DNA of 13,111 nucleotides. Origin: SIG587 sp045649505. GTDB taxonomy: Bacteria; Bacillota; Clostridia; Oscillospirales; Acutalibacteraceae. Within the stretch, counting starts at the first letter, position 1. Every line of letters starts with the position of its first letter. A program made the position numbers and the translations under genes. The notes beneath the pieces are model-generated. The model had not been told where the DNA came from, ran no database searches, and saw only the letters and a program-made list of their open reading frames with translations. This document shows positions 6,947 through 12,936 of the stretch, one piece after another. Location: assembly GCA_045649505.1 (NCBI GenBank), contig JAZRQA010000083.1:1-13111 (forward strand). The letters run 5' to 3'.

Positions 6947-9199
6947 ATGAAAAATATATTATTTAAATCTTTTGCAATAACTCTTTGCCTTGTACTCGTT
7001 TTATCCTTGCTTACAGGCTGCAGTTCTGAGCATGCAACCACCGCCGTGACTAAGGTTTACGACGATATGGAATTTAACGATGAATACCTTGAAACAGGAA
7101 CTGTTTGCGAGAATAACAGATATATTCTAAAATGGGATGACACCCTAAAACAGGTTTTCTTTACCGATAAGGCAACAGGTCAGGTTTACAGCTCCCTCCC
7201 TAAGGAAGCTGCTGCGGTCAAGTATGATGCCGACGGTATGATAATAAAGAACAACCCTCAAATCGAGTCCCCTATAATCGTATATTACTTTGACCCTAAG
7301 GCAATAACCGAGGCGGTTACCTATGCAGGACTCGATGCTATTTCTGATGGTGCCGTTTATACAGAGAAGATAGAAAACGGTATTCGTGTAACCTACGATT
7401 TTTACACACCTGAAATTTCGGTTCCTGTTGAGTATACTATCTCCAATGACTGCTTCAATGTAACCGTAAATCCCGAAGAGATTTCCGATAATGGGGAGAG
7501 CTATGTTACGGGTGTGGCTATAGCACCATTTATGTGCTCGCTGCCTAACGATACAAAGGATAGTTATCTTTTCCTGCCTGACGGCAGCGGAACACTTGCT
7601 CAACCTGTTACAAAGGATCTTACAGGTACACAGGGTCAAGCTCGAGTATACAGCCATGACCTTATTGTCCAGACCTATGATGCAATATCCTATACTAAGG
7701 ATATGAGTATGCCTGTCTTTGGTAAAAAGCAGGGCAACTCTGCAATGCTTGGTATAATTACAAAGTCTGCAGAGCAGGCGTATATTAACTGGAACATAGG
7801 TGCAAGCAATATTGCATACTCTGCGGTTTACCCCTTCTTCCGTATCCGCGGATACAGCCTTATTGAGAGTCCTAAAGGATTTACAGGTTCTTCCGTTGAA
7901 ATAAAGGTTTTTGATAAGTATATAAATACTAATCCTCTTTCGGTTTCCTACTACTGTCTCTCAGGTGAGGATGCTAACTATTCCGGTATGGCTAAGGTTT
8001 ACCGTGAGTATTTAGAGAAAAACGGAAGGCTTAATAAATCTGATTCTGAGCAAACCGCCGTTTCGCTTAAAATGTTGGGCGGTCTTGAGCAAAAGGAGTT
8101 TACCTTCGGCATACCCCACACCGTGTTAAAATCCGTTACTACTGTATCTCAGGCACAGGAAATGACAAAATACTTTAATGATAATATTGAAGGCGAAATC
8201 CTTGTGAACCTGATAGGCTTTGGTAAGAGCGGTATAGACCACGGACAGGTGGGCGGTGGTTTTAAACTGGCGAGTGAATTTGGTAGCACGAAACAGCTCA
8301 AGAATTTTGCTGCGTACGCAAAGGAAAACGGTATAAAGCTGTTTATGGATTTCGACATTGTAGGATACAGCAAATCTGGCGCGGGCTTTGCGTTGCATAA
8401 TGACAGCGCTAAGCTTCTTAACGGTCAAAGCATATATATTTCAAGTTATGATAATGTTACCCGTAAAAAGCTGGGTGACCGCTATTATATGCTTTCCCGT
8501 GCAAAGCTTGGTGAAGCTGTTGCAAAGGCGCAGGGAGCGGTTGAGAAATACGAAATAGAAGGCCTTTCTCTTGAATCACTTTCCAATAATGTTTATTCTG
8601 ATTACAAGACCAAGGGTACCGCAATAGGCGCAGGAATGGCAGAGCAGGTAAGCAAGCTGCTTTCGGGCGCGGGTGAGAAGAACCTCATTCTCGGCAATGC
8701 AGCCCACGATTATGCAATACCCTGCTGTGACTATGTTATAGAGGTTCCCACAACCTCATCGGGCTATGATTTCTCTTACTGCGACGTACCGTTCTATCAG
8801 ATGGTATTCCGCGATATTGTACCCTTAAGCTCTCAGTCCGTTAATCTTTCGGTTAATTCAAGGAAAGAGATACTTCGCTGTGTTGAGTCGGGTCTTACCC
8901 CCACCTTCACATTGCTCCACGATTACAATAGTGCTTATGCAAGCTCAAAATATCCGTCACTTTACGGCTCCTCGTATGAGGGTGTAAAGGATGAGGTTGT
9001 AAGCACTGCCAAGGAGCTGGCTCCAATACTTAAAAAAGTAAATGGTGCCGCCCTTGTGCGCCACACCGTCGTTGAGCCCGGTGTAAGGCTGAGCGAATTT
9101 GATAACGGCGTATTTATTGCCGTTAATGAAACCGATACTGCCTCTTTGGTAAACGGTAAAACCGTTGAGGCAATGAACTACACTGTATGGGAGGGCTAA
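6947..9199 (+). CDS. DUF5696-like lipoprotein with a glycoside-hydrolase-like layout
   Basis: A 750-aa lipoprotein. The signal peptide ends in the lipobox LTGC with C25 as the lipidated residue, so the protein is anchored on the outer face of the membrane. Residues about 50-340 are beta-rich, 375-660 alternate strands and helices like a (beta/alpha)8 barrel, and 700-750 form a small C-terminal beta domain. From memory this matches DUF5696 proteins of Firmicutes sugar-transport clusters, including the late segments FYQMVFRDIVP and GLTPTF. Such a three-part build is seen in several glycoside hydrolase families, but no established catalytic motif is recognised. Acidic candidates sit in the barrel around FMDFD (466-470) and GLSLESLSNN (539-548). 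ATG 6947 follows AAGGAGG by 6 nt, 11 nt after the previous stop. A glycan-binding or glycan-cleaving role is inference. Confidence 0.75.
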   Translation: MKNILFKSFAITLCLVLVLSLLTGCSSEHATTAVTKVYDDMEFNDEYLETGTVCENNRYILKWDDTLKQVFFTDKATGQVYSSLPKEAAAVKYDADGMIIKNNPQIESPIIVYYFDPKAITEAVTYAGLDAISDGAVYTEKIENGIRVTYDFYTPEISVPVEYTISNDCFNVTVNPEEISDNGESYVTGVAIAPFMCSLPNDTKDSYLFLPDGSGTLAQPVTKDLTGTQGQARVYSHDLIVQTYDAISYTKDMSMPVFGKKQGNSAMLGIITKSAEQAYINWNIGASNIAYSAVYPFFRIRGYSLIESPKGFTGSSVEIKVFDKYINTNPLSVSYYCLSGEDANYSGMAKVYREYLEKNGRLNKSDSEQTAVSLKMLGGLEQKEFTFGIPHTVLKSVTTVSQAQEMTKYFNDNIEGEILVNLIGFGKSGIDHGQVGGGFKLASEFGSTKQLKNFAAYAKENGIKLFMDFDIVGYSKSGAGFALHNDSAKLLNGQSIYISSYDNVTRKKLGDRYYMLSRAKLGEAVAKAQGAVEKYEIEGLSLESLSNNVYSDYKTKGTAIGAGMAEQVSKLLSGAGEKNLILGNAAHDYAIPCCDYVIEVPTTSSGYDFSYCDVPFYQMVFRDIVPLSSQSVNLSVNSRKEILRCVESGLTPTFTLLHDYNSAYASSKYPSLYGSSYEGVKDEVVSTAKELAPILKKVNGAALVRHTVVEPGVRLSEFDNGVFIAVNETDTASLVNGKTVEAMNYTVWEG

Positions 9200-9202
9200 A
9201 AA

Positions 9203-10102
9203 ATGGCAAGAAAAAAGAAACATGCCGGTATTGAAATACTTAAAGCCCGTTACGGTTTAGGTTTCATCTCACCTTGGATTATAGGTATGGTACTCTTCTT
9301 TATAACACCTATCTTCCAGTCAATTTATTTCAGCTTTGCAAGTCTTAGCATCACGGCTGACGGAGTTGAAACTAAATTTGAAGGTATAAAGAACTATTAT
9401 AACATACTTGTTACCGACCCAAACTATATGGATAATCTGCTTGAAGCGTTTTCTTCTTTGTTTGTTTCAATGCCGTTTATTCTGGTTGTAAGTATGGTGC
9501 TTGCTCTGCTTCTTAACGGCGAGTATAAGGGAAGAATCTTTTTCCGTGGTCTTTACTTCCTTCCTGTAATATTGGCGAGCGGTATCGTTCTTGACCTTTT
9601 CCTTAAGGCGGGTGATACCTCCGCTACCGAGGCTACCGTTTCTACAACCGTATCCTTCGGTATGATAGACTTTGAGCAGATACTTAAAGGTCTTAACCTT
9701 CCCTCCGCTATTGAGGGATACTTGACCACTGCGCTTGGTAATATATTCTTGCTTGTATGGCAGAGCGGTATACAGACGATTCTTATCATTGCAGGTCTGC
9801 AGTCCATACCTGACCTCCTTTATGAGGTTGCTAAGGTTGAGGGATGCACCAAATGGCAGGAGTTCTGGTACATAACCCTGCCTATGCTGATGCGAACTAT
9901 GATACTTGTCATAATATTTACGATAATAGAACTTGTGTCATCAAACACAAATATTATTGTCTCCGCAGGATACAATCGTTTCAACTCTCTGGAATACGGA
10001 ATAGGCTCCGCAATGCTGTGGTTCTACTTCGCCATTGTTGGTGTATTCATAGCCTTGCTGTTCGTTATATACCAGAAGGTATTCGTTAAGAAATGGGGGT
10101 GA
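9203..10102 (+). CDS. Sugar ABC transporter permease, MalF type (pair 2)
   Basis: A 299-aa inner-membrane permease starting 3 nt after the previous stop, with GGGAGG (9189-9194) placed inside the end of that gene. Membrane segments are visible near 22-46, 84-105, 113-134, 178-199, 230-246 and 269-290. The coupling motif at 208-227 is divergent: EVAKVEG replaces the usual EAA-xx-DG, while ITLP is kept. An unusually long polar loop (about 134-176, rich in T, S and E) separates membrane segments three and four, probably on the outer face, and could contact the binding protein. It should pair with the next gene's product. It is clearly a member of the binding-protein-dependent sugar permease family; the substrate is unknown. 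Confidence 0.9.
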   Translation: MARKKKHAGIEILKARYGLGFISPWIIGMVLFFITPIFQSIYFSFASLSITADGVETKFEGIKNYYNILVTDPNYMDNLLEAFSSLFVSMPFILVVSMVLALLLNGEYKGRIFFRGLYFLPVILASGIVLDLFLKAGDTSATEATVSTTVSFGMIDFEQILKGLNLPSAIEGYLTTALGNIFLLVWQSGIQTILIIAGLQSIPDLLYEVAKVEGCTKWQEFWYITLPMLMRTMILVIIFTIIELVSSNTNIIVSAGYNRFNSLEYGIGSAMLWFYFAIVGVFIALLFVIYQKVFVKKWG

Positions 10103-10108
10103 TAAGCA

Positions 10109-11083
10109 ATGACAGTAAATAATACTCTTACTTTAAAAAGGCGTGACAAGCTTGGAAAATTTGCAGGTCGCATTTCCTTCAACCTGATGCGCTACTATAT
10201 GCTTATCATCATCGGTTACATAGTTTTGTATCCTCTCCTTTATATGATAAGCACCGCTATCAAGCCCAGAGAGGCTCTGCTTGATGTAAGCTTCGCCTGG
10301 ATACCAAAGTTAGTTACAGGCGAGCATTTTACAACTGCATTTGATGCAATGAACTTTTTCCCGGCACTCACACGAACCTTCTCTTTGCAGATAGTATCCG
10401 CCCTTGTAGAGGTTTTCGTTTGCGCAATTATTGCATACGGTTTTGCGCGTTTTAACTTCAAGGGCAAAAACATAGCAATGACGCTGCTTATTCTGTCTTT
10501 GCTCATTCCTATACCTATGTATAGTATGTCACTGTCAGTAAATTATCGTCAGCTTGATGTGTTCGGAATACTGGGGCTTTTCAACGGCATTACAGGTATT
10601 GATATCCGTCCCGATATATATAACACAAACTGGACAATGTGGCTGCCCTCGATTTTCGGCGTTGGTATTCGCTCGGGTATGTTGATATATATCTACATTC
10701 AGTTCTTTACGGGACTGCCTTATGAATTAGAGGATGCCGCCTATGTTGACGGCGCAGGTCCTATCCGTACATTCTTTAGTATAGCCCTGCCTTCCTCAAG
10801 CGTTGTTATAGTTACCGTAACGGTACTGTCCTTTATCTGGCATTGGAATGAAACTCATCTTTCCTCCCTGTGCTTCCTTAACGATGCGGCACCGCTTTCG
10901 GTTGTAATGTTTAACCTACAAAAGACTCTTGAGTCGCTTGGTATTTGGCTTGGTTCATCGCCAATAGCGCCCTCAATAATCTTTGCTGCCTGTCTTATGT
11001 TTATAGCAATTCCTCTTGTTCTTTATCTGTTCTTACAAAGAAAGTTTGTCAAGAGCATTGACCGAGTAGGTATTACAGGCTAG
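10109..11083 (+). CDS. Carbohydrate ABC transporter permease, MalG type (pair 2)
   Basis: A 324-aa permease and the last gene of the operon. Membrane segments lie near 29-50, 90-112, 121-141, 178-200, 230-245 and 287-309. The coupling motif at 209-228, DAAYVDGA then IALP, is near canonical, and the C-terminus (FVKSIDRVGITG) is typical of MalG-like proteins. The protein is about 25 residues longer than its pair 1 counterpart, mostly in a loop around 143-178. GGGGGTGAT (10095-10103) precedes ATG 10109 and overlaps the upstream stop, which suggests translational coupling. No ATPase gene follows; the operon ends in a strong terminator. Confidence 0.92.
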   Translation: MTVNNTLTLKRRDKLGKFAGRISFNLMRYYMLIIIGYIVLYPLLYMISTAIKPREALLDVSFAWIPKLVTGEHFTTAFDAMNFFPALTRTFSLQIVSALVEVFVCAIIAYGFARFNFKGKNIAMTLLILSLLIPIPMYSMSLSVNYRQLDVFGILGLFNGITGIDIRPDIYNTNWTMWLPSIFGVGIRSGMLIYIYIQFFTGLPYELEDAAYVDGAGPIRTFFSIALPSSSVVIVTVTVLSFIWHWNETHLSSLCFLNDAAPLSVVMFNLQKTLESLGIWLGSSPIAPSIIFAACLMFIAIPLVLYLFLQRKFVKSIDRVGITG

Positions 11084-11093
11084 TTTTTAAATG

Positions 11094-11133
11094 AAAAGAA
11101 CGCTTTCTCATTGTGGAAAAGCGTTCTTTTTTT
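11094..11133 (+). terminator. Intrinsic terminator at the end of the operon
   Basis: A perfect 13-bp stem, AAAAGAACGCTTT (11094-11106) with its reverse complement at 11118-11130, encloses an 11-nt loop. The plus-strand transcript ends in U7 (11127-11133). The structure starts 11 nt after the last permease stop and touches the stop codon of the convergent pseudouridine synthase gene (11132-11134). On the minus strand the stem is followed by only four T residues, so termination there should be weaker but possible. Confidence 0.92.
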
Positions 11134-11773
11134 ATATGTCACTTTGTATATATTCTTTAATAATATTATCGGGCTGTCTTTCGAATATAAGCCTCTCGCG
11201 CGTTTCGGGATGCGTAAAGGTCAGCCTGAAACTAAAAAGCCCTATTTCTTTAAAGTCATCTCTGCCACCGTATTTTCTGTCCCCTGCAAGGGGCATTTTA
11301 CGCGATGCAAACTGCACCCGTATCTGGTGTGTGCGCCCCGTTTGTAAAAGTACTTGCACCGCCGTCATACCATCCTTGCTGCCAAGGGTGTCATATTCAA
11401 GCAAAGCTTCTTTAACGCCCCGCCGTACCCTATCTACAACGAAGGATTTATTTCTTTTGCTATCCTTAAAAAGCAGGTCGCGCATTTCACCCTTTTTAGG
11501 GATAGGTATTCCGTGAACAAGGGCAATATACTCTTTTTTTAGCCTTCGTTCGGCAATATCGCGACTTAAAATTGACGCTGCTGATTTCGTCTTTGCATAT
11601 ACCATAACACCGCCTACATCACGGTCAAGCCGATGCAGGGGATAGACTTCGCAACCGCAGTGCTCGCTTAAAATGCTTACCATATTTTTTGATGTCGCAT
11701 TGTCATTCTGGGACATAACGCCAACAGGCTTCACGCAAACAATTATGCTTTTATCCTCAAAAAGAATTTCCAT
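11132..11773 (-). CDS. RluA-family RNA pseudouridine synthase, short form without S4 domain
   Basis: Predicted to isomerise uridine to pseudouridine in rRNA or tRNA. The 213-aa protein carries the family motif HRLDR (47-51) with catalytic Asp50, followed by GG-x4-AK. It also has GRTHQIRVQF (146-155) and PLAGDRKYGG (161-170). The usual HRLD-xx-TSG is changed to HRLDRDVGG, a mild variation around the catalytic Asp. It lacks an N-terminal S4 RNA-binding domain and is shorter than typical RluC/RluD proteins (about 300 aa), so it resembles single-domain clostridial members. The target site cannot be told from sequence. The ATG is supported by GGAG (11784-11781 on the minus strand) 7 nt upstream. 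It is transcribed towards the ABC operon and has its own promoter. Confidence 0.92.
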   Translation of the reverse strand: MEILFEDKSIIVCVKPVGVMSQNDNATSKNMVSILSEHCGCEVYPLHRLDRDVGGVMVYAKTKSAASILSRDIAERRLKKEYIALVHGIPIPKKGEMRDLLFKDSKRNKSFVVDRVRRGVKEALLEYDTLGSKDGMTAVQVLLQTGRTHQIRVQFASRKMPLAGDRKYGGRDDFKEIGLFSFRLTFTHPETRERLIFERQPDNIIKEYIQSDI

Positions 11774-11801
11774 ATATAAACTCCAATAAAATACTAAAAT
11801 A

Positions 11802-11830
11802 ATTATACTATATAAAAAGTACTTTTACAA
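11802..11830 (-). promoter_or_regulatory. Promoter of the pseudouridine synthase gene
   Basis: On the minus strand a TTGTAA -35 (11830-11825) is followed after 17 bp by a perfect TATAAT -10 (11807-11802). Transcription should start near 11795, giving a leader of about 20 nt before ATG 11773. It is back-to-back with the plus-strand promoter at 11856-11884, about 25 bp away. Confidence 0.75.
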
Positions 11831-11855
11831 TCAAAAAACTAAATTTAAAAAAGTG

Positions 11856-11884
11856 TTGACAAAATAAAAAGTATGTGGTATTAT
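11856..11884 (+). promoter_or_regulatory. Strong promoter for the structured leader and small protein gene
   Basis: A perfect TTGACA -35 (11856-11861) and a TATTAT -10 (11879-11884) are 17 bp apart. TGG (11876-11878) directly precedes the -10, so this is also an extended -10 promoter. Transcription should start near 11891. It is one of the two strongest promoters in the window and drives only a short leader and a 67-codon gene. Confidence 0.88.
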
Positions 11885-11890
11885 AAGCAC

Positions 11891-11968
11891 ACAAAATTTC
11901 AGCTTATTTTGCAAAGGATAGAATTTTCCTAAGGGAAATTCTGCCCATTTGCGGGATAGGCTTTTTTT
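11891..11968 (+). ncRNA. Structured leader ending in an intrinsic terminator (attenuator, riboswitch-like, or small RNA)
   Basis: From the predicted start the transcript contains a hairpin of ten pairs (11920-11929 with 11933-11942, one U-G pair, triloop UAA). A second stem follows, CUGCCC (11941-11946) with GGGAUAG (11953-11959, one bulged A), then G, C and U7 (11962-11968). The second stem shares two bases with the first. GCAAA at 11911-11915 can pair with UUUGC at 11948-11952 in the second loop, giving a pseudoknot or a competing fold. These are the features of an attenuator or of a 75-80 nt small RNA with read-through into the gene. It matches no riboswitch class I recognise. Confidence 0.5.
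11941..11968 (+). terminator. Leader terminator upstream of the small protein gene
   Basis: The stem CUGCCC/GGG-A-UAG with a 6-nt loop is followed by GC and seven U residues. It is moderately stable rather than strong, and it lies 43 nt before the start codon of the downstream gene, so read-through must occur for that gene to be expressed from the promoter at 11856-11884. Confidence 0.55.
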
Positions 11969-12010
11969 AATGCCTTCCTGTATATAAAAAAGAATATAGG
12001 AGGAAAAATT

Positions 12011-12214
12011 ATGGGCTACTATTCTGATCCTACTGCTTCAAAGGCATTGGGAGAAATCAATCGTGAGTTCTCAAGACTTGAGAAAAAAGCAAAAAAGCTT
12101 AAAAAGCTTCTGGAGGAAGGCAAGCTTTCACCCGAAGCTCTGGAAAAAGCGCAGGCGCAGTTCAAGGGCCTTTACAGGCATGTGCTGAATAACGTCCTCG
12201 AAGAACAGCACTAA
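12011..12214 (+). CDS. Small charged helical protein, 67 aa, unknown function
   Basis: A real gene judged by a perfect AGGAGG (11998-12003) 7 nt before ATG, a dedicated strong promoter and a terminator hairpin 8 nt after the stop. The 67-aa product starts MGYYSDPTASKALG, then has two predicted helices (about 10-36 and 40-62), the first very rich in Lys and Glu, joined by a short GKLSPE turn. The second carries FKGLYRHVLNNVLEE. There is no signal peptide, membrane segment or Cys, so it is probably cytosolic. I have an unverified recollection of similar short hypothetical proteins in Ruminococcaceae genomes, but I know no function. The basic, helical character would suit binding to RNA, ribosomes or a partner protein; that is speculation. 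Confidence 0.8.
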   Translation: MGYYSDPTASKALGEINREFSRLEKKAKKLKKLLEEGKLSPEALEKAQAQFKGLYRHVLNNVLEEQH

Positions 12215-12221
12215 TAACAAA

Positions 12222-12248
12222 ATCCCCTCGGAAATTGTCCGAGGGGAT
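12222..12248. terminator. Bidirectional terminator hairpin between convergent genes
   Basis: ATCCCCTCGGA (12222-12232) pairs perfectly with TCCGAGGGGAT (12238-12248) around a 5-nt loop: 11 bp with a GC-rich core. On the minus strand the stem is followed by TTTTGTTATT, a fair U-tract, so it should end transcripts of the HD hydrolase gene (stop at 12252). On the plus strand the tail is A/T-rich but lacks a U run, so it is a weaker terminator or a 3'-end stabiliser for the small protein mRNA. Confidence 0.82.
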
Positions 12249-12251
12249 AAA

Positions 12252-12680
12252 TTATTCTTCTAACAACTTAATGGCATTAAGATATTTTTCTCTTCTGGTT
12301 AGCGCCTTTTCGTCAACAACATCTAATCTGGTTAAATCCGAATTGTGCCTTAAATCTGCAAGCTTTACCGCCTTTGCAATGGGATTATCCCTGATTGCCC
12401 GAACATAATCCATATAAGGCGTGTCATCATCGTGGGTGAGTAGTGCAAGGGCATCAATAATTTCCTTATCAAAACCCTCTTTTTCAAGATCACTTAGTGT
12501 ATACGGCGTGTCTTCAACAACATCGTGCAGTAATGCAACAATAGTTGTCTCTTCGGTTTCCATTTGTTCTGCTAAATGGAAAGGGTGAAACACATAGGGC
12601 AGACCGCTTTTATCCACCTGATCTTTATGTGCTTCAAAGCAGAGCTTTAACGCCTTCTTTGTATTAGCGGTATAAATCAT
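12252..12680 (-). CDS. Stand-alone HD-domain hydrolase, RelA/SpoT (MESH1-like) type
   Basis: A single-domain HD protein of 142 aa, a candidate small alarmone hydrolase that would remove pyrophosphate from (p)ppGpp. The expected metal ligands of the Rel/MESH1 hydrolase fold are present: His32 (FHPF), His52-Asp53 in LLHDVVEDT, and Asp109 in KLADLRHN. The Glu56-Asp57 pair and Asn113 are also kept. No synthetase, TGS or ACT domain is attached. The open frame reaches GTG 12689, but that codon overlaps the ribosome-binding site GAGGTG; the ATG at 12680 is 8 nt downstream of the GAGG core and is chosen. It is convergent with the small protein gene and divergent from the regulator downstream. Members of this branch can act on other nucleotides, so the substrate is not certain. 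Confidence 0.85.
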   Translation of the reverse strand: MIYTANTKKALKLCFEAHKDQVDKSGLPYVFHPFHLAEQMETEETTIVALLHDVVEDTPYTLSDLEKEGFDKEIIDALALLTHDDDTPYMDYVRAIRDNPIAKAVKLADLRHNSDLTRLDVVDEKALTRREKYLNAIKLLEE

Positions 12681-12710
12681 TTTAATCACCTCTTTGATTT
12701 ACTGCCAATA

Positions 12711-12739
12711 ATTATATCATACTACGCTCTAAAATTCAA
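12711..12739 (-). promoter_or_regulatory. Promoter of the HD hydrolase gene
   Basis: On the minus strand TTGAAT (12739-12734) is followed after 17 bp by TATAAT (12716-12711), which is preceded by TGA, making an extended -10. Transcription should start near 12704, about 24 nt ahead of ATG 12680. Confidence 0.78.
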
Positions 12740-12776
12740 TAACTGCAAAACTCTGGGTCAAATTTTCTTTTTTATA

Positions 12777-12794
12777 AATCTAATTATTTAGATT
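12777..12794. repeat. 18-bp palindrome in the divergent intergenic region
   Basis: AATCTAA (12777-12783) and TTAGATT (12788-12794) are perfect reverse complements around TTAT. It lies about 40 bp upstream of the -35 box of the HD hydrolase promoter and about 140 bp before the helix-turn-helix gene. The size and symmetry suit a dimeric regulator's binding site, possibly the encoded Cro/CI-type protein, but no second copy was found in the window. Confidence 0.35.
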
Positions 12795-12806
12795 CTTTAA
12801 TAGCAA

Positions 12807-12832
12807 CCACCCCCTTTGTGTAAAGGCGGTGG
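12807..12832 (+). repeat. GC-rich hairpin with a symmetric C-C mismatch
   Basis: CCACC (12807-12811) pairs with GGTGG (12828-12832) and CCTTT (12813-12817) with AAAGG (12822-12826), with a single C-C mismatch between them and a GTGT loop. It stands out from the A/T-rich surroundings. No U-run follows on either strand, so it is not a standard terminator. It may be a leader structure, a repeat-family remnant, or the end of a decayed unit. Confidence 0.4.
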
Positions 12833-12865
12833 GAGATAAATTATTTATAATATCAAGTACACGAA

Positions 12866-12886
12866 GTATTTTAGATATATAAATAC
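12866..12886. repeat. Inverted repeat upstream of the helix-turn-helix gene
   Basis: GTATTT (12866-12871) and AAATAC (12881-12886) are perfect reverse complements separated by 9 nt. They lie about 50 bp before the start codon of the regulator gene, where an autoregulatory operator would be expected. No convincing consensus promoter was found here; TATACT at 12888-12893 is a possible weak -10. Confidence 0.25.
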
Positions 12887-12936
12887 CTATACTTAACTAT
12901 AGAATTATCGAGCAAATGAAGTATAAGGTGATATTG

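Noticed and set aside
7145..7657. Minus-strand open frame of 170 codons
   Set aside because: It lies entirely inside the lipoprotein gene on the opposite strand, has no plausible ribosome-binding site or family, and its Cys/Ile-rich content reflects the antisense of a real gene.
8126..10506. Other overlapping frames inside the lipoprotein and pair 2 permease genes (for example 8126-8428 and 8957-9223 minus, 9844-10089 plus)
   Set aside because: Alternate-frame shadows without initiation signals or protein-like composition.
200..11083. An ATP-binding subunit for the transporters
   Set aside because: I looked for Walker A (GxxGxGKS/T) and LSGGQ motifs among the operon proteins and found none; the system must use an ATPase encoded elsewhere.
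11091..11516. Plus-strand open frame of 141 codons after the operon
   Set aside because: It is antisense to the pseudouridine synthase gene, which has clear family motifs; it begins inside the terminator stem and lacks a ribosome-binding site.
11891..11968. Assignment of the structured leader to a named riboswitch class
   Set aside because: The sequence lacks the conserved cores I know for fluoride, ZTP, preQ1, THF, guanidine, SAM or glutamine classes; only the hairpin and terminator build can be supported.
12807..12832. GC-rich hairpin as an intrinsic terminator
   Set aside because: No run of T residues follows on either strand, and no transcript is expected to end there.
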